A stretch of DNA of 64,000 nucleotides from Larix kaempferi (GCA_027924585.1 BSBM01000232.1:30465001-30529000), one strand, 5' to 3'; positions 35,976 to 47,000 are shown, counted from the first letter of the stretch. The notes: generated by a model from the sequence alone, not told the origin. Numbers and translations are program-made.

Positions 35976-36469
35976 ATTTAAAAGCAGCCCAGGATAGACA
36001 GAAAAGCTATGCAGATAAGCTTAGAGTGCATAGGGAATTCAATGTTGGGGATCATGTGTATCTTAATGTGAGGCAAAGGAAGAGTTCCTTGAAGCTTGGG
36101 GGTTGTGCCAAGCTATCACCTAGATATTGTGGGCCATTTGAAGTGCTTGAAAGAATAGGGCCAGTTGCATATAGACTTGCATTGCCTACTAGCACTAGAG
36201 CTCATAATTTTTTTCATGTCTCTTTGCTTAAGAAATATGTACATGATCCTAACCATGTGATTAATTGGGATGTGATCCAGGTGCAACCCGAGGGAGAGTT
36301 CCAAACCGACCCATTGCGCATCCTAGATAAGAAGGTAACATTTCTCCGGAACCGAGCCATCGGACATGTAAAGGTGAAATGGAAGCACTACGGTCCTGAT
36401 GAGGCTACATGGGAGCTGGAGGATGCCATGAGAGCATATCCATTTTTGTTCAATTTTGATGAGCACTGA
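35976..36469 (+). pseudogene. Integrase C-terminus (GPY/F) and chromodomain
   Basis: From 35970 the new frame reads NLKAAQDRQKSYADKLR, normally located well after the integrase core. FNVGDHVYLNVRQRKSSLKL, LSPRYCGPFEVLERIGPVAY and FFHVSLLKKYVHDPNHVI form the GPY/F module. ILDKKVTFLRNRAIGHVKVK, WKHYGPDEATWELEDAM is the chromodomain, closing at a stop at 36467. This part targets insertion through chromatin in intact relatives. It has no stop codons but no start either, other than the ATG at 36026. Confidence 0.85.
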
Positions 36470-36484
36470 GGACAGTGCTAATGT

Positions 36485-36498
36485 AAGGGGGAGGGGAA
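36485..36498 (+). other. Polypurine tract of chromovirus
   Basis: aagggggaggggaa directly before the 3' LTR TG. Confidence 0.85.
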
Positions 36499-38310
36499 TG
36501 TAATATCCCAATTTTGACCCTATTGCATTAAAATTGTAAATGATGTAAATATCGTTATTTAATCATGGCGAGGATCTCAAGGCCAAGGACCCACCATCAA
36601 TTTAGCATTTTATGTATCGAAAATTAAAAATAGATGCCTATGGTTCTTGTGCTGGACATGCACAATGTAAATTAAGACATCATGTAAATACGAATTTTAA
36701 TGAAATACCCACAACTAGCTATGCAATGCAATAAAGAGATGGGGGCATGATTTTTATAAGGAATAGGGAGGGAAATTATTCAAACCCTTGATCCAATAGT
36801 GTTAAGCCAAATTTCATGAGCAAACCCATAAACCACCAACTACCCATTTTGACTTATGCACCCAATCATTTAATTCTTCCAAGAGTTGGTTGAGGTAGTT
36901 AATGCCTTGGGAATGAAGAGGTATGGAAGCCAATTTCGTGCATGGGCAATCCATCAACCTAGGAATTCGTATTTTTGCTTCTTGGGCAAGAAAACACTGA
37001 CGAATTGCCTTCCCAATCCATTATTCATTATCAGACTTCACTCTCTCACATTTTTGGAGCTTGCTGGGCATTTCTCTCATGAAGTATGTTGTAAATTCAC
37101 TAGTTTTCAAGCTGAGAGTCCCGTTTTTGTGATGGCTAGACTGTGGGGAAATAAGAGAATCCATTGGGAAGCTCAATAGATAAGTTTTGATAGCTTGATG
37201 TTTCCATTATTGGAGTAAAAACCTTTTTGAATTTCCAGATTTGGTTTTCATTTGCGGAAAAATTGTTTTTGTGAACCCAGTTGTTATCTCCTACTTCAGA
37301 AATCGTTTTTGAATGTTTCCATCAATTGTGTGACTGTTTATATGTCAATTTCAGGTGCCAACCTGTCACGGTTTTTCCCAAAATTCGTTTTGGTTCCTTA
37401 CTGCCAGTTAATGATTGTGTGAAGGCCGTTTTGAGAGCTTCCGTATATCATGTAAATGACCCGAATTGTTTGAATGTTTACACCGAATTGTATGACTGTG
37501 TAGAGACCGATTTCGAGCCCAACTATTGTGGTTTTTGGACATTGGAATTGTGATCTCCATGTAGCTCCTAAGAATTCCTCATTTACCTGGAATTTCCTGT
37601 GTATAACCATGAGTAGAGAAGGGGATTGGATGTAGCATGATAAGCCTAGTGAAGGATGTAATCTCATTGGGGATGCCAGGGATTTGGTAATCTTTCTATG
37701 CACACCCTAAATAGCACGAGAAGAGAAGGTGCAGCCTGATGGACTGTTGAACAATGAAGGGGGTTCCTTCCTTGTGTCGGGTGTGTAGGTATTGCGGATG
37801 CCAAGTTGGATGAGTCCGTAGAGGTTCCTTAGCTTGATGTTGAGCCTACTAGCTTAGCTATCCTCCCTACTACTTTGATAGCCTGATAAACCCAACTGTG
37901 GATTGGCTTGGCTGATTTTGGTGTATTTTGGTTATGTGTGAGTCTGTTGTCCCATTTTCCTTGTAGAAATCATGCCTAGCTCGGGGGGTGGCAGTCGTGC
38001 TGAGAGATTGATGAACACAATTGGCCTATGGTTGGGTGGAACGTTGCAGTTTCATAGCCAGTTGCTCGAGACTACTTTTTTTTAAGATAAGTACTCTCTT
38101 GTGTTAACTCTGCAATGTATTTCTTTAATGTTTACCATGAATATCTTGAATGTATGTTAGATATGTAGATGATTCTGTTGTGTTTCTACAATATGCACAT
38201 GTATATGTCTTTTATTATTAATGAGTTTTACTTAATAATCATGGGGCTAGATGCCTAGTTTTGGCGCCATGTTCTCTCCCTGGCTCGGTCTGATGGGAGG
38301 GACCATGACA
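36499..38310 (+). repeat. 3' LTR of chromovirus, 1812 bp
   Basis: Same ends as the 5' LTR, but lacks the block corresponding to 31843-32708; the join reads gtgtgagtctgttgtcc near 37936-37952. Two short open frames (36886, 37281) recur in the 5' LTR and are not genes. Confidence 0.85.
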
Positions 38311-38957
38311 CCAGGTTCCCAAAATCTTCACATGCCACCTTCTTCCACCTCACTCAGTGTCAACACCAAGAGTATTTTGAAGAATACCAAACCACCAAGA
38401 AGAAATATAGTGTATCCATCCATCATATGCTTTCCCATGTAGGAAACCAGACCAATGCTCCTCATGGATAGACTGTTGGAAATAAAAGCTAGCTTGTCCT
38501 CTAGGATCCAATTTGTGCATGCTGTAATCTTCTCAAATTTTCGGTCATCTAGAGTAACTTTTCACTCCATATGATACCAGTATCCCATGGCCATATTGGA
38601 AGTCTGTCACTTTCCAAACTTTTGAAAATATTTTCCAGTAGATCCAATAATGCTTAGATCTCTTTGTGTGCCAGTTAGTTGCTTGCTTGCTTGGATGCAT
38701 CCAACATTCTATGAATGCAAGATGATGGTGGTTCCCATCCTTCCATATAAATGCAAACCCAATCCTTGGATGCATGTGTACTAAAAGTATCCAATGGTTT
38801 CAATACATACCCTTGTTGCTCACATGGTAAGACAATGTTAGTTAAATTGAAAAAAATCATCATAGAAGCAAAAAGAATCCCCACCAATGTGAGCAATTCT
38901 TGGACACCTTTGAGTTTCCATTGTTTTTATGTATCTATCCACCCAATCCATGGATGA
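38311..38957 (-). other. Unidentified, possibly interior of the minus-strand gypsy
   Basis: Sits between the chromovirus and the mini-element. It likely continues both 30325-30396 and 42262-42901. Minus-strand frames of 60-76 codons (for example WKVTDFQYGHGILVSYGVKS) suggest former coding sequence, but I recognise no family. Confidence 0.3.
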
Positions 38958-38962
38958 ATAAA

Positions 38963-40000
38963 TGTTATACCTCAAAGTTACACTTCGAGCCTTCGTGTCG
39001 CATCTTCGTGACATGCAACCTAGCAACACTTCCTCCTAATATGTGTTGTACCTTGTTGGTCCCCTCCTTGGCCTCATCTGGAAGCTTTGGAGACAAATCC
39101 AATCAACCCTAGTCGAATGAAAACTCAGTGGGCCAAGTGTCACCATGATTGAACTTTCCTTGCCCTAATTTTCATGCCCTGCCTATAACCCAAGGTGCGA
39201 AAATTCCTTATTTTTGCGTCTTGCATAACTGCTGGGGGCGCGAAAATACCAGCATTTTCGCGCTATGCTTAGTACCAGGGGCACGAAAATATCAGTAACA
39301 ACTCTTTGCTTGGATTTTGGATCTAACCTTCGAGATATTTTCTTGGGATTGGAGGTTTTGTTCGATCCTAACCTACCTTCCCTGTTTAACTTGGCTCAAC
39401 TCCTTGATCCACGAAACTCTCATCTAGATCCATGGTCCTTCCTCTCCATTTGGTTGGCCTCCCAAATCCTATAAGAGAGAGGCCCTTAGTGAGACAAAGG
39501 GAGGACATTTTTGAGGCATAAAACCTATGATCCTATAGGGTTTGCATAGATAGTTTGAGGAAGGAAGCTTGGGAGCCGAAGGTTTGCTTGGACATCAAGG
39601 GATCACTTTGTAAGTTTCTCCTAGTTTCCATTGATGAAACTTGTCTTATTTTCCCATTTTGTGTGTTGTGTTTTAGTCATGAGCATGAGATGTATTTAAT
39701 TTGATTTATATCTAATCTAGTATACAAGATATTTGGATATTTTCTTTGTTTTTGTTTTGCTTGGTTTGAACAGGTTTCACTCGTGGAATTCAAGACGGGA
39801 GATGAAAACAAGATAAACACCCGGTTGAAAGTGAGTTACACCATCTCTTTCTATCCAAATACATTAAGATATGTATGCAGTGATTATATATAGGATCTTA
39901 AGGTAGCATTTGTTCGATAGTTGTCTTAGGTTAAGCTTAGTTAATCTCAGTTTAGTCTAAGGACAAGTCTAACTATCTGTAGGACGAATTTGTCTATATA
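38963..40000 (+). repeat. 5' LTR of mini-element, 1038 bp
   Basis: Aligns with 40244-40880 plus 41859-42256, at roughly 90 percent by eye. Its last two bases are TA where the other copy has CA. A ctataagag box lies at 39469. Confidence 0.85.
39238..39263 (+). promoter_or_regulatory. E2F-like palindrome in the LTR
   Basis: gcgcgaaaat (39238-39247) and attttcgcgc (39254-39263) form perfect 10-bp arms around a 6-nt loop. Each arm holds TTTCGCGC, which fits the E2F consensus TTTSSCGC. It lies about 210 bp upstream of the TATA-like box. Binding is inferred only from the match. Confidence 0.45.
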
Positions 40001-40243
40001 GAAATTGGTGACTCCACTGTCTTAGATCCAGTTTTTATTTTAATTGTGAAATCTTGTTTTTCCATTCATTTAAATCCTTTTCTCTGCACATTTTTCATGT
40101 TTGGACCTCTAACATTAAGTTGAGCCTTGGAATTTTGTCCCCTAGGTCTGCAAAACCCGAGAAAGATCCAAATTGTTTCTCAAATTTCGCCCTTTATTTT
40201 TCCCACTGTGAATTTTCGCGCCCGACCTATACTCACCAAACTC
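40001..40243 (+). other. Interior of mini-element
   Basis: 243 bp, non-coding. Contains the primer site and one more E2F-like string, attttcgcgccc, at 40212-40223. Ends accaaactc before the next LTR, with no polypurine tract. Confidence 0.7.
40006..40018 (+). other. Primer binding site TGGTGACTCCACT
   Basis: Five nt inside the LTR end. Identical over 13 nt to the site at 1210-1222 of the first element. Confidence 0.7.
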
Positions 40244-42256
40244 TGTTATACCTCAAATTTACACTTCGAGCCTTCGTGTCGCATCTTCGTGACATGCGAC
40301 CTAGCGACACTTCCTCCTAATATGTGTTGTACCTTGTTGTTCCCCTCCTTGGCCTCGTCTGGAATCTTTGGAGACAAATCCAATCAACCCTATTCGAATT
40401 ACAACTCAATGGGCCAAGTGTAACCTTGATTGACCTTGCCTTGCCCTAATTTCCATGCACTTCCTATAGCCCAAGGCGCAAAAATTCCTTATTTTTGTGT
40501 CTTTCATAACTGCTGGGGAATGAAAATCCCAGCATTTTCGCGCTATGCTCAGTACAAGGGGCGCGAAAATCTCAGTAACAACTCTTTGCTTGGATTTTGT
40601 ATCTAACCTTCGGAAGATTTTCTTGGGATTGGAGGTTTTGTTTGATCCTAAACTACCTTCCCTGTTTGGCTTGGCCCAACTCCTTGATCCACTAAACTCT
40701 CATCCAGATCCACCTTCCTCTCCATTTGGTTGGCCTCCCAAATCCTATAAGAGAGAGGCCCTCCATGAGCCAAAGGGAGGACATTTTTTAGGCATCAAAC
40801 CTATGATCCTATAGGGTTTGCAGAGATAGTTTGAGGAAGGAATATTTGGAGCTGAAGGTTTGTTTGGACATCAAGGGATCTGTTATACCTCAATATTACA
40901 CATTGTATCCTAGTGTCACACCCTTGCACCAAGCGACACTTCCCCTTAATGATCACCTGGACATCCAGGAGTGAAGACTATTGCCTAAACACTGAAAGCA
41001 AACATCTCACCTGCCACGTGTCACACAGACACACCTCATATGAGGGAATTATCGCTCTCTGCACAATTTATGGGGCATGATAATTAGGGTTACCACGCTT
41101 TGATCCTACCCTAGGGCACGATAATACCGTTCTATGCTCAGTTCTAGGGCACGGTAATCCATTTTTAACCTTTTTCCTTGGATTTTGGGATCTTAACTTT
41201 CGAGAGATATCATTGGGATTTCCAGCTCTGGTTCGATCTCAACTCCTTTCTCTGTTTTGTGGGTCTGATCCACTAAATACTCTCTAGATCCATATTACTC
41301 TCTTGTTGGTTAACCCTCCATACACTATAAGAGAGAAGCCTTCCATGAGCCAAAGGGAGGACTTTTGGGGCATCAAACCTATGATCATAAGCCTTTCACA
41401 GAGATAGCTAGAGGAGTGGACTTGGAGCTGGATTGGGCTTGGACATCAAGCAACTACTTTGTAACCACTCTTGAGTTCTCAATAAAAATATAACTTGTCT
41501 TATTTCCTTATTTATGTGTATTGATCATGATTCATTTACATAAATTGTATTCAGTACAATATAGATCTAACTTGTGATTCAGTTATTGAGAAGATAGTGC
41601 GCACTTGTTTGTCATTTTGATCTCTACAGGTTCATTGCGAGGATCTCGGGATCGAAGACTAGATTGGACAAACATCGGAACAGAAGGTTAGTTGTCTTCT
41701 TTCTCATCTATCAAATGTTAGAACTGGAAACACTAATTTAGATCTAGGGAATGAGGTAGCATTTTTTTTTTTTTTGTCTTAGCATGGAGTTGATCTTTGT
41801 CACTTTATCCTAAGAGGGCTTCTTCTTACTTGTAGGAAGAAATCTCTACAACAGGATCACTTTGTAAGTTTCTCCTAGATTCCATTGATGAAAATTATCT
41901 TATTTTCCCATTTTGTGTGTTGTGTTTTAGTCATGAGCATGAGATGTATCTAATTTGATTTAGATCTAATCTAGTATAGAAGATGTTTGGATATTTGCTT
42001 TGTTTGTTGTTTGTTTGGTTTGAATAGGTTCTACTCATGGAATTCAAGATGGGAGCTGAAAACAAGATAAACACCTGGTTGAAAGTGAGTTACACCATCT
42101 CTTTCTATCCAAATACATTTAATATGTGTATGCAATGATTAGATCTAGGATCTCAAGGTAGCATTTGTGTGATAGACTCTCTTAGGTTAAGCTTAGTTAA
42201 TCTCAGTTTAGTCTAAGAACAAGTCTAACTATCTGTAGGACGTATTTGTCTATACA
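40244..42256 (+). repeat. 3' LTR of mini-element, split by a solo LTR
   Basis: Parts 40244-40880 and 41859-42256 join across the insertion to 1035 bp. It has attttcgcgc (40534-40543) and gcgcgaaaat (40561-40570), while the first ancestral site has decayed. The other LTR has lost a different one of the three. Confidence 0.85.
40881..41853 (+). mobile_element. Solo LTR, 973 bp, related family
   Basis: TGTTATACCTCA...TCTACAACA flanked by a perfect GGATC duplication (40876-40880 and 41854-41858). It resembles the surrounding LTR in its first 12 bases, its ctataagag box (41325) and the following leader (gccaaagggaggac...catcaaacctatgat). Elsewhere it is strongly diverged and carries gcacgataat instead of gcgcgaaaat. 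No interior is left. Confidence 0.9.
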
Positions 42257-42261
42257 ATAAA

Positions 42262-42901
42262 TAATTTGGATTGTTGTTCCATATGTAATGTGATAAACCA
42301 CCTCACTTACAGCAAAGTTATCCACCCTTAAGGGAAGCTCATGATCCGTCTACATCAAATCCAATGCTTGTCCAACATCCCACATGATAGTGCTCTCCTC
42401 TAACACTTGCAATTTTGATTTTTCCTCATGTCCAAGCCTCACATAAGGATCCTCCATAAGAACATGTTTGTTACCAGCCATGTATGCTTGACTAGTAGTG
42501 GTGCAAGAGGAAGGATGTGATTCTCCCAACTTTATGTGTAGTTGTTCTACCTCCATGGCCTTGTTTTCTGCAATTTTGAGAGCAATATATCTATCCATTA
42601 AGAGCTGCAAGTAATATGATTTTACTCTCACCATTTATTCTTGTATGAAGTACAATGCAATACTAGAGACATTTTCAACCAAGTCTTTATGTCTCTCCTC
42701 CAACTGTGTCCTCCACATAAGGTCTTCAACGGATTTTTTTGCACCATCGGTTCTTGATAATACCTACAACACCTTCTCTTCTGAGACTAAGAATTGGCTC
42801 TCAAAGTCGTACAATAGCATCCTCTAAACATTATGTATGCAACCACATGTGGTTTCATCCAACTCATGAGAGTCATGCAAACTCCCATCTATTAATTTGG
42901 C
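42262..42901 (-). other. Unidentified; minus-strand frame of 94 codons
   Basis: 42350-42634 reads on the minus strand with LQLLMDRYIALKIAENKAME and EEKSKLQVLEEST, helical and charged, possibly an old element protein. It may continue into 38957-38311. No family recognised. Confidence 0.25.
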
Positions 42902-43140
42902 CACTAGTACAAAATAAGATATAAATGACCAGGTGACCAAAAAAAATGGTCACCATGGTTTTTTCAAGGGATAAATGACCAAAGTTGAGCAATTCTAATT
43001 GATCCAACTATAAATGACCAATTTGGTCACATGTTAAAATATATGACCAAATAACAAGTAACTAAACTAAAAATGACCACATAACAATAACATTAAGAAT
43101 ATGAATTGGTTGTTTATTTGGTCATTTTTAGTTGTGTCAC
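42902..43140. repeat. Possible CACTA-type transposon end
   Basis: cactagtacaaaa starts at 42902, like CACTA terminal repeats. Behind it aaatgacc and its complement recur at least six times in 230 bp, and ggtgacca/tggtcacc forms a hairpin at 42931-42953. CACTA ends carry such subterminal repeats. The opposite end and target duplication were not found. Confidence 0.35.
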
Positions 43141-43186
43141 TTTGTCAATGGAAAATTACAATTTTGACAATGAATTTGTGCAATTT

Positions 43187-43266
43187 ACTAAATTTTAACA
43201 CTACAGATGCATTCAGGGACCCCCTTCTAGGGGGTCCCTAAATGCATACGCAGTGTTAAAATTTAG
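43187..43266. repeat. Near-perfect 38-bp palindrome
   Basis: Arms 43187-43224 and 43229-43266 match at 34 of 38 positions around a 4-nt loop, with centre gggaccccc...gggggtccc. Weaker symmetry continues about 11 bp outward on both sides. It could be a small foldback transposon. Confidence 0.7.
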
Positions 43267-43439
43267 TATATTGTAACATTGTAGATGGATTTGTATAATA
43301 TCTAGTTCAATGTGCTTATCATTTCCATATCTTATTTCATCATTTTTGTTTATGTATTATCCCTTCGACATATCCATCAAGTTGCATCATGTGCATCATC
43401 ACAGTGTCGGTTGAGGCGAGTCTTGGATATATGTCATCT

Positions 43440-43890
43440 TTCCCGTCTGGCATTGTCATGTCCTGAAATTGGTGTCATTGTGTTTGGATTGTCATACTGG
43501 ACATGTTTATATTTTGTTTGAACAAAACCTTGGTATTTTGACCCTCTCAGCAGTTTATTAAAGTTTTGCCAAGTTCATGTATTTTGTGTCATGTTAGCTA
43601 AAACTTGTCAATTTCACAACCTCCATTAATTCTCCATATGCATCCATTTGTTATGGTTCTCCCCACATATGTATTGTCATGAAGTTGGTGGCATTTTGTT
43701 GTGATATTTGTATTGGTCACATTCAAGTTTTGTTTGAACAAAATCATTGTTGTTTGACCCTCTTGACAGTCTTATAAACTTTCGGTAAGTTCATGTATTT
43801 TGCATCATGTTAGCTAAAAATCGTCAATTTCAAAACCTTCATTAATTATTTGTATGCATCCATTCGTCATGGTTCTCTTCGCACATGAGT
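43440..43890. repeat. Diverged direct repeat, two units of about 225 bp
   Basis: Both units carry ttttgtttgaacaaaa, then ttgaccctct, aagttcatgtatttt, atcatgttagctaaaa and catccatt. Identity by eye is about three quarters. No reading frame. Confidence 0.6.
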
Positions 43891-43963
43891 TCATAAATTT
43901 CTAAAGTCCCCCGAGGTCCCTCCCCTACAAAAAAAAAACAATATATAGTAAATATATAATATG

Positions 43964-43965
<2 letters not shown>

Positions 43966-44008
<43 letters not shown>
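43966..44008. repeat. (AT)n microsatellite
   Basis: About 21 uninterrupted AT units. Confidence 0.95.
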
Positions 44009-44014
<6 letters not shown>

Positions 44015-47000
44015 GTTAATATATTATAATGTTTTGAACTATACTTGCTCCATTATATTATGAAAATATTTTGTGTATTCATGCATAACAAGCATTGTTA
44101 CCATAAGTGACTATCAATCCCACTAGAATGAATGACTAATATATATTGGCACTCATACTTAAGTTTGGTTTCTCTTTAGAATAAGAACAATAATTTAATT
44201 TTAGATTGATTTGATGCATATATTTGGATGGTTTTATTTGAATGAAAATTATTTTCATTTTTATTTTAGAATTAAGTTTTTGTTTTATTCAACACATTCA
44301 TAATTCAATTTAAATCTAGTCTTTCATTTATAAATTAAATTTAATATTATAATTATCTTTGTCTAAAATCTTATCACAATTTAATTGGAAATTAAATTTC
44401 ACTTGAAAATCAATATTATGTTTAACCTTTCTCTAACATATCCAAGTAGAAAATAATGATTAATATAATATAACTATATATAAAACAAATAAAACAAATA
44501 ACTAAAACATATATAAGAAAACAAAATAAATAACAAAAACATATATAAAAAAAAGGTATTCATTTTTTTCCAAAACAAAGAATTGGTGCAACCCCGTGAA
44601 CCTCAAACCCTTTACTTGGCATCTGATTTCCTAACCCTCGGTGAGATGCAAAGCCTATAAAACAACCCTTTACTCGGTATTGGAAGCGAGATAAATTGTA
44701 CTAGAGGAAAATCGCGTTGATTCACCGGCATTAGTTTATTAAGCATCGCTAGTGGTTGCATTCGATAAATGGTAGTGATTTGATTTTGGTACCAAATTTC
44801 ACAGATTTGTTTGCAACAAATCTGATGTCTATCAATGTTTGTCATGGTTCTTTGATCCTTGGGGATTTATAAGTTTTTTAGCATTTTTCCATTTGATTTT
44901 ATGTAGCTCTTTGCCCGAGTTGTGATTTTCTTCAGGGTTTATGATTTAGGTTTTTTTGTGAATATTCTTTACTGAACAAAGTTCAGATCTAGTAATCCAA
45001 TTTTATCCAAGGAGGATGAAGGTTCTAGAGGTTTAGTAAACGAAGATTTATAAACGGTCTTGACTCCAGCCGGAGATATCTTCCTTTACCTGGGTCCATT
45101 CAAGATAAGATGGTGTGCTCCCAATAAGTAAGAAATAAAAAGCTATCTCTATCCGATCATGCCCTTTTTTTACTGTGTGATTTAAAGAAAGAAAAACATG
45201 AATGGTGGGGAGATCCTTACCTTCCTTTATGGACAAGTCCGGTTCGATTGCTAGCTAGTTAACTCTCCCTGAACAAGGATGGATTTATCGAGAGCTAGGA
45301 TGGATTTATCATGAATCTCGTCCCCCGTACCTTGACTCCTATTGTTATTCTGAGAGGGGTAAAAAATTCACTTGCACTAGATAGATTCTACAATACTATT
45401 CATAGTAAGGTTTTCCTCAACTCTCCTGTATGTTAATATAAGTGGTTTTTTGTCATATTCTACAGCAATTTGAATGAAAATTATACTATGTGAAAGAAAA
45501 AAGAGCCATACTCTCTCAGTGATTGGCGTTATTTTTTATGTTCTATTCGAAAGCAGTTAGTATGGATTATTTTCTCTTTTTTGTTTAAATAATTAAGTGC
45601 AAACCTCCATCAATCTGATTGATTTTATGCCTAATTCTGCGTAAGAGAAAAAAAAAATTATAATCTTCCAACAACCTTTGAGATTCCAAACAACCTGATA
45701 TTGTTTATTAACAGTTTCCAAACTAAGTTTCAGCCACCGTTGATCTCTTCAAATCAACTTTTGAGATTTACTTGTTGTAGTTTGATTATGGATAGACTAT
45801 TCAACTAGACCAACACCGTTAAGTAAACTCATCCAACAGTGCATATACAATCTGGTAATGAAACCGAGCTTTGATTTTAGGATTTCCAAGCACAAATTCC
45901 ATTTATCAGTTGAGGCATAGAATTGTCATCGCAAGCCTTTCACCATGTCACGGTTGCAACCAAAATCACAAACCAAAGAACAACAAGAGACATTAATCAA
46001 CCCAAAATCTTGTTTCAAATCTAGAGAAGGCTTAAATGGATTCAAATTACAAAGGTTGTGAACAAAATTCTAAGGGAGATAAGCCTCTATAGCTCCAATG
46101 GACTGATTCAAAACTCAATTCATATAGAAATAAGGACTCCCTTCAAGTAAAAAGTATCCTCCAAGGCTGAGCGCTTGATGAAAGAAGACTTTCACTGGTG
46201 TCCTTGATCCTATGCAGGCATGGATGAAATGACTTGTAAGTGGAACGAGATGCCTCTTAATATGACTTTTGTGGATTGGATAAGCACTTCTAAGCCTCAG
46301 GTGATATATATATATATATTGAACCTTTTTCCCGGTGAGGAAATTACAAGTACAAAATACCAATTACATGCACTAATTTAGCCCGCCCCAAGTGGTTACC
46401 CACCAAGTAGTTACAGGTACATTTTTCTTATATGGTGAATTTTACTATATGAAATATTTTGTTACCATGGAATTTCTCTATATCCCCGATTTGTATATAT
46501 GCCATAATTTATGTAGAAAAGAGTAGTATAGAAAGTTCTTCTTACACGCAAGTAGCAAGTGTTGCAAGGTTGGATTATTTTTATTATGTGTCCTACAAGT
46601 CTAAAATACATGTTATACAGTATAGCCAATGATTCCCTCATTATTCCCCTAATCCATACCTTCATAAGTGTTTTACCTTCTACCACTACTTCATGAAGCC
46701 ATATTCATTTTACTCCTTGAAGCTATTAAGCGCGATGTACAATATATGTTGCTATCCAGTATCAAAGCAGTAGTATAAAAAAAAACATTGAAAAAAAGGG
46801 AACGTCTCAAGAATGGTGTATTTTCCAGACCATTGGGTTCATGATCGCTACAAATGAGTATTATCGGGGTATTTAATTTACTTTGGAAAACATTCTATTC
46901 CCCTTCTTCCCATTGTAAATTCACAGGTTGACCAGATACTATTGGTAAGAGCTTTCCCATGGAAGGGTCATTTTATAAATTATTGGTCCATATATTAATG

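Larger units (their letters stand above)
30397..38310 (+). mobile_element. Chromovirus with deleted RT, RH and IN core
   Basis: LTRs begin TGTAATATCCC and end ATGACA. They are unequal: 2684 bp (30397-33080) and 1812 bp (36499-38310). A perfect tRNA-iMet primer site (33084) and a polypurine tract (36485) flank the interior. The 3.4-kb interior keeps gag, zinc knuckle, protease, the integrase C-terminal module and a chromodomain, while RT, RNase H and the integrase core are missing between about 35970 and 35976. Flanks ccggt and ccaggt could be a target duplication with one extra base. The layout and chromodomain suggest a Tekay/Del-like chromovirus. Confidence 0.85.
38963..42256 (+). mobile_element. 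Mini LTR element: 1.04-kb LTRs, 243-bp interior
   Basis: Two LTRs, 38963-40000 and 40244-42256 (the second split by a solo LTR), both start TGTTATACCTCAAA and end tctatayA. A perfect ATAAA duplication flanks the pair (38958-38962 and 42257-42261). The interior is only 40001-40243, with a primer site and no reading frame. No purine tract precedes the second LTR. With the nested LTR removed the second LTR is 1035 bp against 1038 bp. It is either a non-autonomous family or a copy with its interior deleted. Confidence 0.85.

Noticed and set aside
42902-43132. A complete 230-bp MITE from cactagtac to ttagttgtg
   Set aside because: The right end does not mirror the left, and flanking triplets ggc and tca do not match.
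44612-44845. TATA-like cctataaaac with a minus-strand frame behind it, considered as a host gene
   Set aside because: The frame is on the opposite strand from the box, has no known domain, and nothing downstream looks like exons.
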